The notes under the pieces are model-generated. The model ran no database searches and was not told the origin of the DNA. It worked only from the letters and a program-made list of their open reading frames with translations. Below are positions 61,209-64,000 of a stretch of 64,000 bases of DNA, one piece after another. This DNA is from Streptomyces sp. Go-475 (lineage in GTDB: Bacteria > Actinomycetota > Actinomycetes > Streptomycetales > Streptomycetaceae), in NCBI RefSeq assembly GCF_003330845.1, contig NZ_CP026121.1, forward strand, positions 6,677,501 through 6,741,500, written 5' to 3'. How positions within the stretch are numbered: the stretch's first letter is position 1; each line of letters begins with the position of its first letter. A program made the translations under genes and the position numbers.

Positions 61209-61949
61209 TCACCGGCCCGGGGGCGGGCTGTAGGCGGGCGGCGGGAGCGGATAGGTCGAGCCGGGGAGCGGGCCGGCGGGCGGGACCGGGGCCGCAGGCG
61301 CGGACGTGCTCTGCCCGGCCAGGTCGCGGGCCACCGCGTCGAAGTCGACGTAGCCCGTGGCCTCCAGGACCTTGATGTGGTCGAGGACGGTGGTGTTGGC
61401 GTCGTCGGCGAGCTGCCGTACGAGGGAGTTGCGGGTGCTCGCGCGGACCTGCGCGACGACCGAGAACACCCTGCCGTGGGCGATCCGCAGGATGTTGGCG
61501 AACCGGCGGTCGTACTCCGCGCCCCGCGCCTCGTCCAGGGTGGCCAGCCACTGCTTCTGCTCGTCGCTGGGCTCCTCGGGCAGGGCGAGGTCCAGCCGGG
61601 AGGCGACGTCGAGGACCCGCTCGTCCAGGAACCGGTGCCCCTCGACGAGGTGCCGGCCCGCCGTCCGGACGGCCGGCGTGGTCCCCTTCGCCCGCGCCTG
61701 CCGCCCCGCGGGCAGTTCCCACAGTCCGGCCAGCCGCACCTTGACGAGGAATTCCTGGTCGAGGGCGGACAAGGGCCCGTAACTCGTCTGCAGCGTCTGG
61801 GCGCTGAGCACGCTCGGTGCCGCTCCCGGCCGGTCGGTGAAGGACCAGAGGGAGAAGACCAGCGCGGCGAGCGTCGCCGTCAGGCACGTGACGATGAGCC
61901 CGGTGCCGCTGACGACGCCTCGGCCCTTGACGGGGGGTCGCGGTCGCAT
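61209..61949 (-). CDS. DUF4142 membrane protein
   Basis: Protein of 246 aa: short basic N-tail, membrane segment (about 14-35), a helical DUF4142 domain (about 55-200; ALDQEFLVKVRLAGLWELPAG, DEQKQWLATLDEA) and a Pro-rich tail. AGGAGG lies 7 nt before the ATG. Function unknown; DUF4142 is a ferritin-like four-helix fold. Confidence 0.83.
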   Translation of the reverse strand: MRPRPPVKGRGVVSGTGLIVTCLTATLAALVFSLWSFTDRPGAAPSVLSAQTLQTSYGPLSALDQEFLVKVRLAGLWELPAGRQARAKGTTPAVRTAGRHLVEGHRFLDERVLDVASRLDLALPEEPSDEQKQWLATLDEARGAEYDRRFANILRIAHGRVFSVVAQVRASTRNSLVRQLADDANTTVLDHIKVLEATGYVDFDAVARDLAGQSTSAPAAPVPPAGPLPGSTYPLPPPAYSPPPGR

Positions 61950-62330
61950 GGTGGTGCCTCCTGGTACGGCACCGCACGCTAGTGCGCTTCGGGTGCGGAG
62001 TTGACATGTTACTGGGTGGTCTACGTCAACTGCCGTACAGAACCAAAGGGTTGCATCGGGGGCAGGACGGGACGATTGGGGGAGACGCGAAGGGGGACTC
62101 GCCGGGCGAAGAGGAACAAAACATTCCATGGCTTCGGGCGGGCGCCCCCGGGGTGTTGACCCCGGCACAGTCGGCCCCGCACGGCGGAGCAGGGTGACTA
62201 GCCCACCCGGGTCCTTGGGGCCGCCCGGACACCACCGCGGCGGTGTGGCCCGTGGCCGCCGCCCGCCCGATGGGCCATGTTGCTGACCGTCGGGTTGATC
62301 GGCCCGAGCGGAAGCGAAGGAGACCTCGCG
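61950..62330. other. Divergent intergenic region upstream of the betaine genes
   Basis: 381 bp. It holds GTTGAC-N39-GTCAAC (62000-62050), whose left arm could be a -35 TTGACA, and a small hairpin CCGGGGT-gttg-ACCCCGG (62148-62165). No gene found. It should contain the promoters of both the DUF4142 gene and the aldehyde dehydrogenase. Confidence 0.5.

Positions 62331-64000
<1,670 letters not shown>

Overview
The window is chromosomal DNA of a high-GC actinomycete, almost certainly a Streptomyces. Supporting signs are the G/C-rich third codon positions, frequent GTG starts, Tat-type and lipoprotein signals, 4-bp ATGA/GTGA gene overlaps, and a gene order that from memory matches the S. coelicolor SCO6005 to SCO6045 region (ngcEFG, rok7B7, xylFGH, dxs, the fad pair, rnd, hemE, hemY, hemQ). 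No tRNA, rRNA, CRISPR array, insertion sequence or prophage was seen.

Layout. 1-5.3 kb (minus): alpha-glucuronidase (GH67, cut by the window start) and secreted alpha-mannosidase (GH92). 5.7-9.1 kb: ngcEFG-type sugar ABC importer with a DasR-like site over its promoter, followed by a 650-bp repeat-rich gap. 9.7-14.5 kb: ROK regulator (rok7B7 type) and xylFGH. 14.6-19.7 kb: dxs, an amino-acid permease, a small NYN/PIN-like protein and a beta-propeller-like protein. 20-26 kb: nucleotide-sugar dehydrogenase plus hyaluronan-synthase-like GT2, convergent with a CBM3/GH16-like membrane protein and a Tat-exported polysaccharide deacetylase; together a probable exopolysaccharide locus. 26-29.4 kb: fatty-acid beta-oxidation pair. 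29.5-36.2 kb: LacI regulator and GH2 beta-mannosidase, divergent from a sugar ABC importer. 36.3-39.4 kb: RNase D, LuxR-type response regulator, DUF3000. 39.5-58.6 kb: hemE, then about 17 kb of other genes, then hemY/cgoX and hemQ/chdC of the coproporphyrin-dependent heme pathway. 58.6-64 kb: secreted alpha/beta-hydrolase, TIGR04222 and DUF4142 membrane proteins, and the start of a betaine aldehyde dehydrogenase/GMC oxidoreductase operon.

The most interesting part lies between hemE and hemY. Four minus-strand genes (aminotransferase, HAD phosphatase, Gfo/Idh dehydrogenase, MFS transporter) have the same families in the same order as Bacillus subtilis ntdA-ntdB-ntdC-glcP, the kanosamine / 3,3'-neotrehalosadiamine operon. 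They are divergent from an MmyB-like regulator carrying a TTA (bldA) codon. The shared intergenic region holds a perfect 22-bp palindrome and a second, degenerate copy of it. Next to it is an RHS-repeat secreted protein with a variable C-terminal tip and two very small membrane proteins downstream, then a protein with two tandem P-loop kinase domains.

The carbohydrate genes form a coherent programme. Secreted or cytosolic glycosidases (GH67, GH92, GH2) and four sets of sugar uptake genes serve chitin, xylan and mannan use. The ngcEFG and mannoside importers lack their own ATPase gene and would need a shared one such as MsiK.
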